From Castellaniella sp. (GTDB lineage Bacteria > Pseudomonadota > Gammaproteobacteria > Burkholderiales > Burkholderiaceae_B): a stretch of 64,000 nucleotides of DNA. Location of the stretch: NCBI RefSeq assembly GCF_034675845.1, contig NZ_JAUCCU010000001.1, forward strand, positions 1,550,001 to 1,614,000. Direction: 5' to 3'. The translations under genes were made by a program, and so were the position numbers. The first letter of the stretch is position 1; each line of letters opens with the position of its first letter. Of the stretch, positions 47,787 to 56,225 are shown in pieces. A model generated the notes under the pieces. The model was not told where the DNA came from. It was given only the letters and a program-made list of their open reading frames with translations, and ran no database searches.

Positions 47787-49197
47787 CACAAAGCTCCTGA
47801 TGCCGCTGCGCCAGATCCGCCTCGATCTGTGTATTCCAGGTGGTGAGTTCTGGTAGTGGACAGGTCATAAGGTACGCCGTCAGCCGTTTGTATATAGGCC
47901 TGCGCGTGTTGGCTGGCAATGACCGGGGCAAGATGAAGGAGGAACAAAACCCCTGCAGATCATGGGCGTTAAACATCATGCATGCGGCGAACAGTAAACG
48001 GTCCAGCAGCGTAACCACTGCGGTTTCGACCCGCATCCGATGCGCGGCGGTCTGACGGCGCTTCGGCGTGTGGGCATCCCGCCCGTCGAGACCGTGACGG
48101 CTAAGGAGTCCTGCCGCTTTGGCTGCTTGAACAGTTTCCGGCCACCAGTGGTCAAGGCAACTGAGCGCTGACAGCCCGACTGACCTGGGAACAGCTTCAT
48201 TCAGTTTCACCAATATATGCGGCAGTTGCATGACCCGATGGGCGTAAAGAGACTCTGCGGTGGCTGAGGTGCGTTTCCTCTGTCGTTGCTGGGATGTGTG
48301 GGTGCGGGTCGGCCGTCGTCTCGCCACATGGCTAAGGACCGTCAGCGGCATAGGGATATGTGCCCCGAGCGGTCTCATTACGATGCGCCAGAGATATACC
48401 CAACGCAGGAATGCATGGGACAGGGGAACTGCACTGACATTAGCAGGTTCCGGTTTTAGTGGTGCCGGATTGTTCGCTGTAGCACGGGGTCGAGGCAGGC
48501 TAAGCCCCCATGCCGCTCCGACCCTCCTGGGGGCCGTGACCCAGTAATATGCGACATGCATTTCATGAATGGTCGCGTCATCTCGATACCGCTCAAGCAG
48601 TGGCTTAGCCCCACCATCGAAAGCAAAATGGTGATGGATGGAAAATAGCCGGTCGCGGGCGGCGGATTTTTCGGCTGCCATGGGTTGTACGTCGTAGACG
48701 ACATGCCCTCTGGCACATCGCCACCCCGCCTGCAGAGTGGTCCAGGTCAGGGCCCCGCCACACACCCCACAGCAGGCGCTCAGCGACACGCCATGCCGAG
48801 GACATGTGTTTGCCAGGGGGAGAGTCCAATACTCACGATGAAATGGGTTTTCTTGCATGCATAGTGGGCATAGCCACGGGCTATCTGCCCGCAGTTTTGG
48901 AAAACTGAGACCTGCGGGGTTTCCACCCGAATACAGCATGCATAGGCGCTCTTCCCAGAACTTGGAGTCCTGATATGTCGAATCACCAATAAACTCAGAT
49001 AGTTGCTGCAGAGGCTCTCGGGATCGCGTCAAATCCCCACGATAGAGCTGCTGCACCGCCCGATAATGCCCCCCTGCAGAAATGGCGTGTCCGTTAGCGG
49101 ACATCAGGCGATATACGTATCCAACTAAACTCTCCCCATTCTGGCGCTGGGGCCTACACGGGAAATCTCGGTACGTGATGAACCTGCTCATCGTCAT
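47773..49197 (-). CDS. TniQ-family protein, second target selector
   Basis: The 474-aa product overlaps tnsC as ATGA. The TniQ signature PQRQNGESLVGYVYRLMSANG-like N-terminus is followed by zinc-binding CPLC...CPRHG (110-135) and CCGVCGG...CARGH. The C-terminal half is Arg-rich and different from the neighbouring TniQ. In Tn7-like elements TniQ proteins connect target DNA to TnsC. Having two suggests two targeting routes or a heteromeric complex. A second ATG lies two codons downstream. Confidence 0.85.
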   Translation of the reverse strand: MTMSRFITYRDFPCRPQRQNGESLVGYVYRLMSANGHAISAGGHYRAVQQLYRGDLTRSREPLQQLSEFIGDSTYQDSKFWEERLCMLYSGGNPAGLSFPKLRADSPWLCPLCMQENPFHREYWTLPLANTCPRHGVSLSACCGVCGGALTWTTLQAGWRCARGHVVYDVQPMAAEKSAARDRLFSIHHHFAFDGGAKPLLERYRDDATIHEMHVAYYWVTAPRRVGAAWGLSLPRPRATANNPAPLKPEPANVSAVPLSHAFLRWVYLWRIVMRPLGAHIPMPLTVLSHVARRRPTRTHTSQQRQRKRTSATAESLYAHRVMQLPHILVKLNEAVPRSVGLSALSCLDHWWPETVQAAKAAGLLSRHGLDGRDAHTPKRRQTAAHRMRVETAVVTLLDRLLFAACMMFNAHDLQGFCSSFILPRSLPANTRRPIYKRLTAYLMTCPLPELTTWNTQIEADLAQRHQELCDALR

Positions 49198-50132
49198 GCT
49201 GTACGGTCCCCCGCGAATGGCTCGCCCACACGGTCCAGCCGCCTATAGACGAAATCTCGGCTGAACGGATTTAGGCTGCCCACACCCTCGCGCCAAATGT
49301 GGGTAAATGCATTCTCCAGTGTGTCAAGGGTGATTTCGTTATCATCGTTCTCCCATGCCCCTTGGAGAGCAATGGACAGGAGTCGTTTTAGGTATCCGAC
49401 TCGCCCATCCGTTGCAAAATAAATTCTCTGGGTTAAATCGGCAGGCGTGATTTTTCTCAGCGAGAGCGGAATTGGTAATGCCGGTGCTAGAGCGTTAATT
49501 ACATCGAAGTTTGCATCCAGAAATCCAATATCGCTCGGGCTCCCAATAGATAATTCCATAGGCGCGGCAAATCGCCGTCGTAGCTGGACGTTGACTTCCA
49601 AAATATTTTCGAGGCGCGGAATTCCAAATAGGCTGACAGGGATTTCTATCCCATTGATCAGCGTTTTGAGCCAATCTGCAGTAGCGTATTGGGTTTTACT
49701 CCGTCCTCGATCATAAATATGCTGTGCCTCGTCCAGGATGAGCATTTCGGTTTTACAATTCCGTATCAGAACCTCGATCCGGGCCGTCTGATCTGCGACG
49801 CGACCTTTCTCCGGGTAGGGATCTCCCAGCGCCCGGAGAATGGCGTGTGCTACTGCCCCCACGGTGCCTAGAGAGGGTACCTCCACCAGCAGTACCGGCG
49901 TGATCGTTTGTTCCGCGAGATGAGCTTTGGGGTATCGCATTTGAAATGCTCGGGCCAGACTGGTTTTGCCGCAACCGCTTTCGCCTGTAACGAGCAGATT
50001 TCTTACCATGCCCGTATTTCGGGATAGGTCGAGTATCTGCTCCATCTCTGTGATGATTTTTCCGAATGACGAAAAATTGACATACTCGTTATCAAATGCC
50101 CGAAGGGCGTTATAGAACTCGCCCTTGTCCAT
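49194..50132 (-). CDS. tnsC: TnsC-family transposition ATPase
   Basis: TnsC is the AAA+ regulator that polymerises on target DNA and activates TnsAB. It has 312 aa with Walker A GESGCGKT (50-57) and Walker B LILDEAQH (131-138), plus sensor-region RRRFAAPMEL. It is shorter than TnsC of Tn7 (555 aa), closer to the TniB/compact TnsC forms. It overlaps tnsB by 1 nt (TAATG) and the following tniQ by 4 nt. Confidence 0.92.
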   Translation of the reverse strand: MDKGEFYNALRAFDNEYVNFSSFGKIITEMEQILDLSRNTGMVRNLLVTGESGCGKTSLARAFQMRYPKAHLAEQTITPVLLVEVPSLGTVGAVAHAILRALGDPYPEKGRVADQTARIEVLIRNCKTEMLILDEAQHIYDRGRSKTQYATADWLKTLINGIEIPVSLFGIPRLENILEVNVQLRRRFAAPMELSIGSPSDIGFLDANFDVINALAPALPIPLSLRKITPADLTQRIYFATDGRVGYLKRLLSIALQGAWENDDNEITLDTLENAFTHIWREGVGSLNPFSRDFVYRRLDRVGEPFAGDRTA

Positions 50133-52114
50133 TACATCACCCCTGGGTTGTGCATTTTGAATGTGCCGATTCTTGGCCGGTTTCCTGCATCTAAAGCCGA
50201 CTTTTTGAAAGACGGAGATGTTTTGGGGGTGGGCTTTTCAATGACGGATCTGGCTATCCTAGGCTTAGCTGATTCAACCTGTTTTTGCGCTCCACGTAGG
50301 CGTGCGGCCAAGCGCCTTTTCGAGTGTTTTTTGCTGACGGCAAGTTCCGCTATTTTTTCCCGGAGCGCCTGCTTTTCCTGCTCCAGCTCAACTGGGTCTT
50401 CTGCGGATCGTCCCTGGCGCACGAGTTCCTGGCGAATCAACCGATGCTGATTGAGCGAGAGTCCGTTGGCGTAGTAAAAATTTTTTGCGTAGGCGGTGTA
50501 TGCAATTTCGTGCGAGACGGGATCAAAAACCCGAATCGACCCGAGATCACTGGGGTCGTAGGAGAGGGTGAGTTCTGTTCCAGGCCCAAATTTACGTAGA
50601 ATCGGAGCTAAATCCTCACCGCTGTAATAGATGCCGTGCAGCCGGAGACCGTCATGTCGTAAATGTCGCGTGCAGGGTATACCCATTTCACTGATCAGCT
50701 TCTGAGCGGATTCAGGCAGTTTGGGGATGTAGCTTTTTGCGCTAGAGGTCCATTTTTCCAGCGGTGTCGTTCCTAGGGTGCTGTGAACGGTTTTTGCATA
50801 TACGTCAATAAACCATTTCTCCAGCAATTCCTGAAATTCACCTAGGGTCAGCACGGCATGTTCCTGAGGGTCGTAGTCCCCCCGTTCATAGTATTTAGAA
50901 AATGACGTGCCTGGTACGAGATGCGTGAACGAGTAGTTGATCGTTTTTAAGTAGCGCTCAACGCACCCCTTAAACTGCGGTTGTTTTTTAGGACAATACT
51001 GAATACGCATTCCCAAGGTGAATGCCAAAAATTCCAGCGCTTGGCTATGAAATTCCAAGCCGTTATCGACGACGAGTGTTTCTGGAATGCCGTGACACGG
51101 CCAATCACCTTTTATCTCTAACCCAATACTCGACTGCTGTTTTTTTTTGGGCAGGATGGCATGGCGCAATGCGGCTAAAACTGCCGCCGTAGAGGGCGCA
51201 TTGAATCCCAAATAATAACCAAGAGGCATGCGGCTATAGTGATCCAGCAGCATAGTCAGCGTAGGTCTGCCCAGCGGCAACTGGGTTTTTTCGTCGATCA
51301 AAAATAAATCAAGTGGAGTATGGTCCAGCTCCGCCCGTTCGAGAATTCGAGAGGTTTCGGCACCTTTTCCAGAAAGTTTGAATTTCCGCATAGCGATTCT
51401 CTTTCCTTCGCGTAAAACAGATACCTGATATTGATCTAGTCGTGAAAAAAGGCGATAACAGGTTGATTTTCCGGGGATTCTGTATTGTTGATTTTTCGGG
51501 CGTAGAGAATTTTCTTTGCTTATTAACGTGAATAGCTCTTCCCGCACTCTCTTCACGGTGGCTTGAGGGCTACTGCCGAAAGCCCGTTCTGCTGCCTCTT
51601 CAAATAGCTCTACGACTCGTGAGGGCTGTCGAACATTTTTCGGCCCACGGCGGTCGTAGCGCGGTATCAGTGCCCTGAAGTCACGCTGCAGTGCGGCACA
51701 GCCTACCCACCGATAAATGCTTGTGAAGCTTGGCGGCTTCGGGTCAGCAATTTTTCTCGCTACGGCATCCCGTATCGGCATGATTGATTCCGGCGTCATG
51801 CTGTCTGGAGACGCATCCCGTATTGCCGCCACATAGGCGAGCCTCCTATCCAGCTCGGCTCGCGTGAAACCGTTTAGCTCAGAGATGGGCCTCTGACATA
51901 GCGGAGGCTCATCACCATTTGATGCAGCGTTCAGAAATCGGAGGTTTCCATCACCGAAGGCGTTTAGAAGGTCGTTGATGTTTAGACAGAAAATCTGTCC
52001 ATCAATGATGCGCTCTGCCACAACACTGGTCTGGTCAGGGTTAATTCGCTGCACCTTATATTCCTCGCTATGGTGCTCAAAGCGAGAGTTCTTTTGAAAG
52101 CTGAATCCAGTCAT
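50132..52114 (-). CDS. tnsB: TnsB-family DDE transposase
   Basis: TnsB binds the element ends and joins 3' ends to the target. From the ATG at 52114 (GAGGAG seven bases upstream) it has 660 aa. The DDE triad is Asp264 (in ELDHTPLDLF), Asp350 (in VVDNGLEF) and Glu386 (in FKGCVERY). N-terminal helix-turn-helix region and a basic Lys/Arg-rich C-terminal tail (the TnsC-contact region in Tn7) are present. It overlaps tnsA by 38 nt. Confidence 0.94.
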   Translation of the reverse strand: MTGFSFQKNSRFEHHSEEYKVQRINPDQTSVVAERIIDGQIFCLNINDLLNAFGDGNLRFLNAASNGDEPPLCQRPISELNGFTRAELDRRLAYVAAIRDASPDSMTPESIMPIRDAVARKIADPKPPSFTSIYRWVGCAALQRDFRALIPRYDRRGPKNVRQPSRVVELFEEAAERAFGSSPQATVKRVREELFTLISKENSLRPKNQQYRIPGKSTCYRLFSRLDQYQVSVLREGKRIAMRKFKLSGKGAETSRILERAELDHTPLDLFLIDEKTQLPLGRPTLTMLLDHYSRMPLGYYLGFNAPSTAAVLAALRHAILPKKKQQSSIGLEIKGDWPCHGIPETLVVDNGLEFHSQALEFLAFTLGMRIQYCPKKQPQFKGCVERYLKTINYSFTHLVPGTSFSKYYERGDYDPQEHAVLTLGEFQELLEKWFIDVYAKTVHSTLGTTPLEKWTSSAKSYIPKLPESAQKLISEMGIPCTRHLRHDGLRLHGIYYSGEDLAPILRKFGPGTELTLSYDPSDLGSIRVFDPVSHEIAYTAYAKNFYYANGLSLNQHRLIRQELVRQGRSAEDPVELEQEKQALREKIAELAVSKKHSKRRLAARLRGAQKQVESAKPRIARSVIEKPTPKTSPSFKKSALDAGNRPRIGTFKMHNPGVM

Positions 52115-52760
52115 AATCACGCTCCTCGCTGATGGAAACCAGTGTTGAAGAATTCAACGGCTGTGTTAAATCACAGGTCATATATCCACCTGCAAAGAGG
52201 TCAAAGGCGGATATCTTGTGAGGCCTCAGTATTGAGTTGACCAAGTGAATGCTCGGGTTCTGTAGAGCAATAAGCTGAGGTAGGAAGCTCTCCAGGCGTG
52301 CTTGTGAGGGACTGTGTGCGGCCAGTGCTCTATAAGCAAGGTGTAGATTGCTGAGGCGCGGCTCCCTCCGTATGCATTCGTCAGTAAGGATGCTGAATGG
52401 CTGGTCGTCGCGCTGCATGTGGCCAGAGATCAGGTCATATTTCTGGCGAATTTCTGGGCGAGCCAGAATGGCAGCAAGTTTTACTTCGACGAGTACGGTA
52501 TTACCGTCGTCGAGAACCAACTCAAAGTCAGGGGTGTAGACGCGTAGGCGGTCATTGTCCGCGTACTGGATTTTCGGTGGCTGCTCTTGGTACGAGATGA
52601 CACGCGGCGAGAGTTCAAAAAATAGACATGCCCCAAGCTCCAAGAGGCCTTCGTGGTGGACCATCCGGGCTGCTTTCCGGCTAGGGAATTTCCCTCTTAC
52701 GATTCCCCCAGATGGGGTGATCACCGTGCGTGATCGCGGGGTTTTTGGTGTATTGGACAT
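52077..52760 (-). CDS. tnsA: TnsA-family endonuclease
   Basis: TnsA cuts the 5' ends so that the element moves by cut-and-paste without cointegrates. The 227-aa product has the restriction-type core: Glu in HHEGLLELG (37-41), Asp78 in YTPDFEL, and EVK at 92-94. The position of the gene, outermost at the right end, is as in Tn7. An intact catalytic set indicates a full cut-and-paste element. Confidence 0.93.
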   Translation of the reverse strand: MSNTPKTPRSRTVITPSGGIVRGKFPSRKAARMVHHEGLLELGACLFFELSPRVISYQEQPPKIQYADNDRLRVYTPDFELVLDDGNTVLVEVKLAAILARPEIRQKYDLISGHMQRDDQPFSILTDECIRREPRLSNLHLAYRALAAHSPSQARLESFLPQLIALQNPSIHLVNSILRPHKISAFDLFAGGYMTCDLTQPLNSSTLVSISEERDYDWIQLSKELSL

Positions 52761-52913
52761 GCTGCTGCTCCAGTTTTTGGGTGAAAGAGTCCCCAGTGCC
52801 TAGGCCGACCGTGCAGGAAGGAGGCGCAAGAACACCCGCCCTGCGCCTGGACGCAGGGAAACGAAGTGTTACTTTTGAGGAATCTCGGCTTGACTTAAGC
52901 CACTGGAAGCAGC

Positions 52914-52940
52914 AATACTGTATTTACGAGATGCAGTATT
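52914..52940. promoter_or_regulatory. Inverted repeat upstream of tnsA
   Basis: AATACTG (52914-52920) and CAGTATT (52934-52940) are exact inverted arms 13 nt apart in the tnsA upstream region, about 155 nt before the start. It may be an operator for the adjacent HTH regulator. A 7-bp hairpin (52822-52848) lies nearer the gene. Confidence 0.4.
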
Positions 52941-52986
52941 CTCCCTTCCCAGGGGCAAAAGCCGAGCGACGAAAGTTGTTCGGCTT

Positions 52987-53256
52987 TTATTTTTCTGGCT
53001 GGCATTCCTCCTTCGAGTCAGGGCGTGTGCCCGCGTTGCGAGGTTGTGGTCGGTCTTTATAACGATCCGGCCAGAGTTGGTGTGCATCGACCCCGATCAC
53101 TGCAGCGATATGGGAGGCGACTCGCAAGGACGCGCCTCTGTCATGAATGACGTCGTTCACCACGCCGCGGCTGACCCCCAGCTCTTGGGCTAGGCTTACT
53201 TGGGTACGCCCGGCACGCTTCAGTCGATAGATCAGCTCGATAACGTCCATATGCAT
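52987..53256 (-). CDS. Small HTH transcriptional regulator (Cro/Ner-like)
   Basis: The 89-aa product has a helix-turn-helix, RTQVSLAQELGVSRGVVNDVIHDRG (about residues 17-41), and an Arg/Pro/Lys-rich tail. It lies between tnsA and the right end on the same strand as tnsABC. Its promoter contains a palindrome, suggesting autoregulation. It probably controls transposase expression. Two ATGs (53256, 53250) are possible starts, neither with a strong ribosome binding site. Confidence 0.78.
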   Translation of the reverse strand: MHMDVIELIYRLKRAGRTQVSLAQELGVSRGVVNDVIHDRGASLRVASHIAAVIGVDAHQLWPDRYKDRPQPRNAGTRPDSKEECQPEK

Positions 53257-53301
53257 GCCGGGTTCAGGCAGTTTGTAAAGGGTTTCAGTCTATGCAATCC
53301 G

Positions 53302-53330
53302 ATCTAGCAGGACAAGTCCTGAACTATCAA
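53302..53330 (-). promoter_or_regulatory. Promoter of the HTH gene with palindromic operator in the spacer
   Basis: On the minus strand TTGATA (53325-53330), a 17-nt spacer and CTAGAT (53302-53307) form a candidate promoter. The spacer contains the perfect palindrome CAGGACTTGTCCTG (53308-53321), ideally placed for repression by a small dimeric regulator. The stretch from 53331 to 53600 is AT-rich with no gene I can support. Confidence 0.5.
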
Positions 53331-53603
53331 TTTTCTATTTTCGATAGCTAACATGAATTAAATTAACTCATGCGCTAAAATACTCTGGCTGAATATTTTC
53401 CAATAAAATCAACAACATAGATTTTATTGACCAGAGCGACTCCCAAAAAAGGCATTTGCTGTTTTTGTTCACTTCTATATTTATTTTGAAACTATATGTG
53501 TCTTATGAATATAGCGAGACTGAACTCCCGAACACGAGCCTCTTAAAAGACGCTTCGATTGACTTCTTGGCTTGGCCGAGCGACTGCCTCGATATACGTG
53601 ACC

Positions 53604-53638
53604 AAAAAAACGGGCTCCGCTGTAAGTATCGGAGCCCG
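53604..53638 (-). terminator. Terminator inside the right end, facing gyrB transcription
   Basis: A perfect 9-bp stem CGGGCTCCG/CGGAGCCCG (53611-53619 and 53630-53638) is followed on the minus strand by seven T (53604-53610). Transcription leaving gyrB meets it just past the TnsB sites. It could replace the lost gyrB terminator and protect the transposase genes from read-through. Confidence 0.8.
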
Positions 53639-53662
53639 CCTGCAAATCTGCACTGCTACAGA

Positions 53663-53731
53663 TTTTTCACTAATTATGGGAATCGATTTTCATTAATTGT
53701 CGGAATTTTTCATTAATTATGGGAATCGACA
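53663..53731. repeat. Right end of the transposon with three TnsB-type binding sites
   Basis: Three closely spaced 19-bp sites (53663-53681, 53686-53704, 53706-53724) share TTTTTCANTAATTNTGGGA, the complement of the left-end motif. The terminus reads TCGACA to 53731. Tn7 also has denser TnsB sites on the right end. Confidence 0.87.
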
Positions 53732-53736
53732 CATCA
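53732..53736. repeat. Target-site duplication, right copy (contains the gyrB stop codon)
   Basis: CATCA, identical to 31399-31403. In the gyrB sense it reads TGATG, whose TGA is the gyrB stop. The duplication therefore leaves gyrB complete. Confidence 0.9.
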
Positions 53737-56188
53737 AACGTCGATGTTCCCCGCCTGCAGGGCGTGGGTTTCGATAAAGGCGCGGCGGGGTTCTACGTTG
53801 TCGCCCATCAGGGTGACGAAGATTTCGTCGGCGGCAATGGCGTCTTCGATCTGGACGCGCAGCAGGCGGCGTACGGCGGGGTCCATGGTGGTTTCCCACA
53901 GTTGGCTGGGATTCATTTCCCCCAGGCCTTTGTAGCGCTGCTTGCTGATGCTGCGTTCGGCTTCGGTGCGCAGCCACTGCATGACTTCGCGGAAGTCCGA
54001 AACGGGCTTTTCTTTTGCTTTGTCGCCGGTTCCGCGGCGGACCAGGGCGCCGTCGCCCAGCAAGCCCATGAAGGTCTTGGCAGTGCGGGCCAGCACGGCA
54101 TAGTCACCGCCACGCACGAATGCGCGGTCGAAGATACTGACGCGTTGGTTGCCGAAGTGGGGGCGGATGACGGCCAGTTGCCAGGAGTCTTCGATGTCGT
54201 CGTACTGGGCTTCGACGTGCACACCATGGGTGTCAGCCGGATCATGCAGGGCATTTTCCAGAGCCTGGGCGCTGGCGCGGGCAGCAGCTTCGTCGACCAG
54301 GCTGATCTGTACGCCTTCGGCCATGGCGGACAGGGCTTCGATGTCGAGAACGCGCGATAGGCGGGCGATGATGTTGTCAGCCAACACATATTGGCGGGCC
54401 AGATCCATCAAGGCGGCGTCGCGGATAGGGGCCGCATCGGCGTGAGGGACGAGTTCGGTGTCCTTTAGAGCCAGTTGCAGCATGAATTGGGCTTCTTCGG
54501 CATCGTCTTTCAGGTAGCGCTCTTCGCGGCCAACCTTGACTTTGTACAGGGGGGGTTGGGCGATGTAGATATAGCCGCGCTCGACCAGTTCGCGCATTTG
54601 GCGATAGAACAGCGTCAGCAGCAAAGTGCGGATGTGGGCGCCGTCGACGTCCGCGTCAGTCATGATGATGATGCGGTGGTAGCGCAGTTTATCCACGTTG
54701 AAATCAGGCCCGATGCTGGTGCCCAGGGCGGTGATCAGGGTGATGATCTGTTCGCTGGACAGCAGGCGGTCGAAGCGGGCTTTTTCGACGTTCAGAACCT
54801 TGCCGCGCAGCGGCAGGATGGCTTGAAATTTACGGTCTCGGCCTTGTTTGGCGGAGCCGCCAGGCCGAGTCCCCTTCGACAATATACAGTTCGCACAGGG
54901 CGGGGTCTTTTTCCTGGCAATCGGCCAGTTTTCCGGGTAGGCCGGCACCTTCCAGCACGCTTTTGCGGCGCGTCATTTCGCGCGCCTTGCGGGCGGCTTC
55001 GCGGGCGCGGGCCGCTTCGACGATTTTCGAGCACAGGGCGCGGGCGTCGTTGGGGTTTTCGAGCAACCAGGTTTCCAGGGTGCGACTGACGGCTTCCTCG
55101 ACGGCAGGGCGGACTTCGCTGGAAACGAGCTTGTCTTTGGTCTGGCTGCTGAATTTTGGCTCGGGGACTTTGACGGACAGCACGCAGGCCAGGCCTTCGC
55201 GCATATCGTCGCCGGTGGTGTCGACCTTGGCTTTTTTGGCCAGCTCGTTATCGGCGATGTATTTGTTCAATACCCGGGTCATGGCGGCCCGCAGGCCGGT
55301 CAGGTGGGCGCCGCCGTCGCGTTGCGGGATGTTGTTGGTGAAGCACAGGACGGTTTCGGTATAGCTGTCGTTCCATTGCATGGCGACTTCGACACCGACG
55401 CGCACGCCCCCGGCGTCTGAATCCGTGGAGACGGCGAAGACATTGTCGTGCAGGGCGGTCTTGGATCGGTTGATGTATTGAACAAAACCTTTGACCCCGC
55501 CCAGAAAGGCCAGATTTTCGTCCCGGCCAGTGCGCTCGTCGACCAGGCGGATTTTGACGCCGTTATTCAGGAACGAGAGCTCGCGCAGGCGGCGGGCCAG
55601 AATATCGTAGGTGTAATCGATATTGGCGAAGATTTCGGGATCGGCCTGATAGTGCACCAGGGTGCCGGTGCGATCGGAATCTCCGACCACGGCCAGGGGG
55701 GCGACGCGGTCACCTTGGCGGAATTCCATGTGGTGTTCGTGGCCGTTGCGCCAAATGGTCAGGCGCAGCCATTGGGACAGTGCATTGACGCAGGACACCC
55801 CGACGCCGTGCAAGCCGCCGGAGACCTTATAGGAATTTTGGTCGAACTTGCCCCCGGCGTGCAGCTCGGTCATGACGATTTCGGCGGCGCTGCGGTGGTG
55901 TTCGTCGTCTTTGTGGATGGCCGTGGGGATGCCCCGGCCATTGTCGGACACCGAGATGCTGTTGTCGGCGTGGATGGTGACGACGATGTCATCGCAGTAA
56001 CCAGCCAGGGCTTCGTCGATGGCATTGTCCACGACCTCGAAGACCATATGGTGCAGGCCGGTGCCGTCGGATGTGTCGCCGATGTACATGCCGGGGCGTT
56101 TGCGTACCGCCTCCAGGCCCTTGAGCATCTTGATCGAGTCGGCACCATAGCCGGGCGCCGGCGTATTCGGGGTAGTGGGTTCTGACAT
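53734..56188 (-). CDS. gyrB: DNA gyrase subunit B, frameshifted as given
   Basis: GyrB is the ATPase subunit of gyrase. The gene reads in two frames. Residues 1-442 (MSEPTTPNTPAPGYG to LYIVEGDSA) hold the GHKL ATPase and transducer. One extra base at 54862 breaks the TOPRIM signature EGDSAGGSAKQGRDRKFQ, and the rest (375 aa, ending LQAGNIDV) follows in the next frame. Removing it restores an 817-aa protein, the normal length. Since gyrB is essential, a sequence error is the simplest explanation. It is downstream of dnaN, and the transposon abuts its stop codon. Confidence 0.9.
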
Positions 56189-56225
56189 GAAAATCCTGTA
56201 ATTGAATCAGTCGGGTGATGAGGGA

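Larger units (their letters stand above)
31404..53731. mobile_element. Complete Tn7-like transposon inserted at the gyrB stop codon
   Basis: The 22,328-bp element starts TGTCGAGTCTCACAATT at 31404 and ends, read inward from the right, TGTCGATTCCCATAATT. Both ends carry repeated TnsB-type sites and are flanked by CATCA. Core genes tnsA, tnsB, tnsC and two tniQ/tnsD-type genes lie near the right end, all pointing inward, tnsA outermost, as in Tn7. The right end abuts gyrB, as Tn7 abuts glmS. Cargo is defence-like: a restriction-like operon, a DUF2971 gene, an unknown membrane system and a retron. All parts look intact, so the element may be active. Confidence 0.93.

Noticed and set aside
53456..53716. 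An 86-codon plus-strand frame at the transposon's right end
   Set aside because: It runs through the terminator hairpin and the TnsB-binding sites, has no ribosome binding site, and is AT-rich by composition.
45873..53731. A CRISPR array or guide RNA locus linked to the tniQ genes
   Set aside because: I see no regularly spaced repeats or cas-type genes in the element.
54850..54880. Programmed ribosomal frameshifting in gyrB
   Set aside because: No slippery heptamer or stimulatory structure is apparent, and the shift breaks an invariant catalytic motif; an error is simpler.
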